This document shows, in pieces, positions 63,332-64,000 of a DNA stretch of 64,000 nt (its first letter is position 1; every line of letters starts with the position of its first letter). The stretch is from assembly GCF_014650455.1 (NCBI RefSeq), contig NZ_BMUZ01000022.1, positions 1-64,000 on the forward strand, in the 5' to 3' direction. Position numbers and translations under genes: made by a program. Below the pieces are notes generated by a model, which made no database searches, had not been told where the DNA came from, and saw nothing but the letters and a program-made list of their open reading frames with translations. Source of the DNA: Streptomyces xanthochromogenes (lineage in GTDB: Bacteria > Actinomycetota > Actinomycetes > Streptomycetales > Streptomycetaceae).

Positions 63332-64000
63332 ATGCAGCTTCTGATCACACTCGTCGTCGTCATCGTCGTGCTCCTGTTGCTGGCACTGGCCCTGACCCTC
63401 AAGATCGTCAAGCAGTACGAGCAAGGAGTGCTCTTCCGGCTCGGGCGGCTGTCCGGCACGCGGGCTCCCGGACTGCGGGCCATCATTCCCCTGGTCGACG
63501 TGCTGCACCGGGTGTCCCTGCGCATCGTGACGATGCCGATCCAGTCGCAGGGCATCATCACGCGCGACAACGTCAGTGTGGACGTCTCGGCCGTCGCCTA
63601 CTTCCGCGTCGTGAACGCCGAGAAGTCCGTCATCGCCATCGAGAACGTGAGCACGGCGATCAACCAGATCGCGCAGACCACTCTGCGCAAGGTCGTGGGC
63701 CAGCACACTCTCGACGAGACCCTGTCCGAGACCGACCGCATCAACCTGGGCATCCGCGAGATCCTCGACGTCGCCACCGCGGAGTGGGGGGTCGAGGTCA
63801 CCCTCGTCGAGCTGAAGGACATCCAGCTGCCGGACAGCATGAAACGCGCCATGGCCCGGCAGGCCGAGGCCGAGCGCGAGAAGCGAGCCAAGATCATCAA
63901 CGCCGAGGGCGAATCGCTCGCCGCGGCAGCACTCGGGGACGCCTCCGACACCATGATGGCCCACCCCCTGGCGCTCCAACTCCGCAACCTGCAGAGCCTC
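63332..64000 (+). CDS. SPFH-domain slipin/stomatin-like protein (cut by window end)
   Basis: 223 residues visible, open at the right edge. N-terminal transmembrane helix (LLITLVVVIVVLLLLALALTL), then a stomatin/prohibitin SPFH domain: KQYEQGVLFRLGRL, APGLRAIIPLVDVLHRVSLRI, DNVSVDVSAVAYFRV and the coiled coil MARQAEAEREKRAKIINAEGE. Such proteins form oligomeric scaffolds in membrane microdomains. The partner NfeD protein usually encoded beside slipins is not seen upstream; it may be past the window. Confidence 0.93.
   Translation, partial: MQLLITLVVVIVVLLLLALALTLKIVKQYEQGVLFRLGRLSGTRAPGLRAIIPLVDVLHRVSLRIVTMPIQSQGIITRDNVSVDVSAVAYFRVVNAEKSVIAIENVSTAINQIAQTTLRKVVGQHTLDETLSETDRINLGIREILDVATAEWGVEVTLVELKDIQLPDSMKRAMARQAEAEREKRAKIINAEGESLAAAALGDASDTMMAHPLALQLRNLQSL

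Overview
The window is very GC-rich (about 70% or more), with strong G/C third-position bias, short intergenic gaps and GTG/ATGA-style starts. The gene order purA, fba-pyrE, clpB, hspR-dnaJ-grpE-dnaK and dcd is what is known from the core of Streptomyces chromosomes. I therefore read it as a Streptomyces (or very close relative) chromosome segment. A perfect 16-base parS match at 26319-26334 fits a position on the origin-proximal part of the chromosome.

Layout. 0-4 kb: a polymorphic-toxin locus made of a DUF6507 helper, a long toxin with a PD-(D/E)XK-like nuclease end, and an Imm49 immunity protein. 4-6.4 kb: purA and a divergent diacylglycerol-kinase-like gene. 6.4-11.8 kb: a GbsR/MarR regulator divergent from an ABC-2 exporter, a cytochrome P450 and a secreted GH19 chitinase. 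12-12.6 kb: a 56-bp-period repeat block and a dispersed 3'-end repeat. 12.6-17.3 kb: a two-component system, an FBP zinc-finger protein divergent from a TetR regulator, and an SGNH hydrolase. 17.3-20.4 kb: tryptophan catabolism through kynurenine (TDO, kynureninase, candidate formamidase). 20.5-25 kb: DUF3152 and DUF3151 proteins, an MFS exporter and a PatB-type lyase. 25-35 kb: fba, parS, pyrE, an aldose epimerase, an SRPBCC protein, a membrane aminopropyltransferase and several small or membrane proteins.

35-46.5 kb is the HspR heat-shock regulon: clpB, and the operon dnaK-grpE-dnaJ-hspR. Both have HAIR-type inverted repeats upstream. Lying between them is the most unusual locus of the window (38.4-42 kb). 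It encodes a 68-residue secreted peptide carrying three DISWE repeats, translationally coupled by an ATGA overlap to a small degenerate Rieske-like protein. It is divergent from one PLD-domain/LuxR-type regulator and next to two paralogues of that regulator.

46.5-49.4 kb holds three envelope-sugar-like genes (FkbM methyltransferase, MraY-like transferase, SDR epimerase); two of these have lost usual catalytic motifs. 49.6-55.8 kb: a large membrane Fe-S oxidoreductase, a secreted Lys/Asp-rich protein, a Yip1 protein, a phosphoribosyltransferase, dcd and a zinc-ribbon protein. 56 kb: tRNA-Gly(CCC). 56.3-59.6 kb: a small secreted protein, an epoxide-hydrolase-like protein with an altered oxyanion motif, and a winged-helix HTH_42 protein. 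60-64 kb: a stress-signalling set (two STAS anti-sigma antagonists, a MEDS/HATPase protein, a DUF5994 protein) that runs into a stomatin-like SPFH gene cut by the window end.
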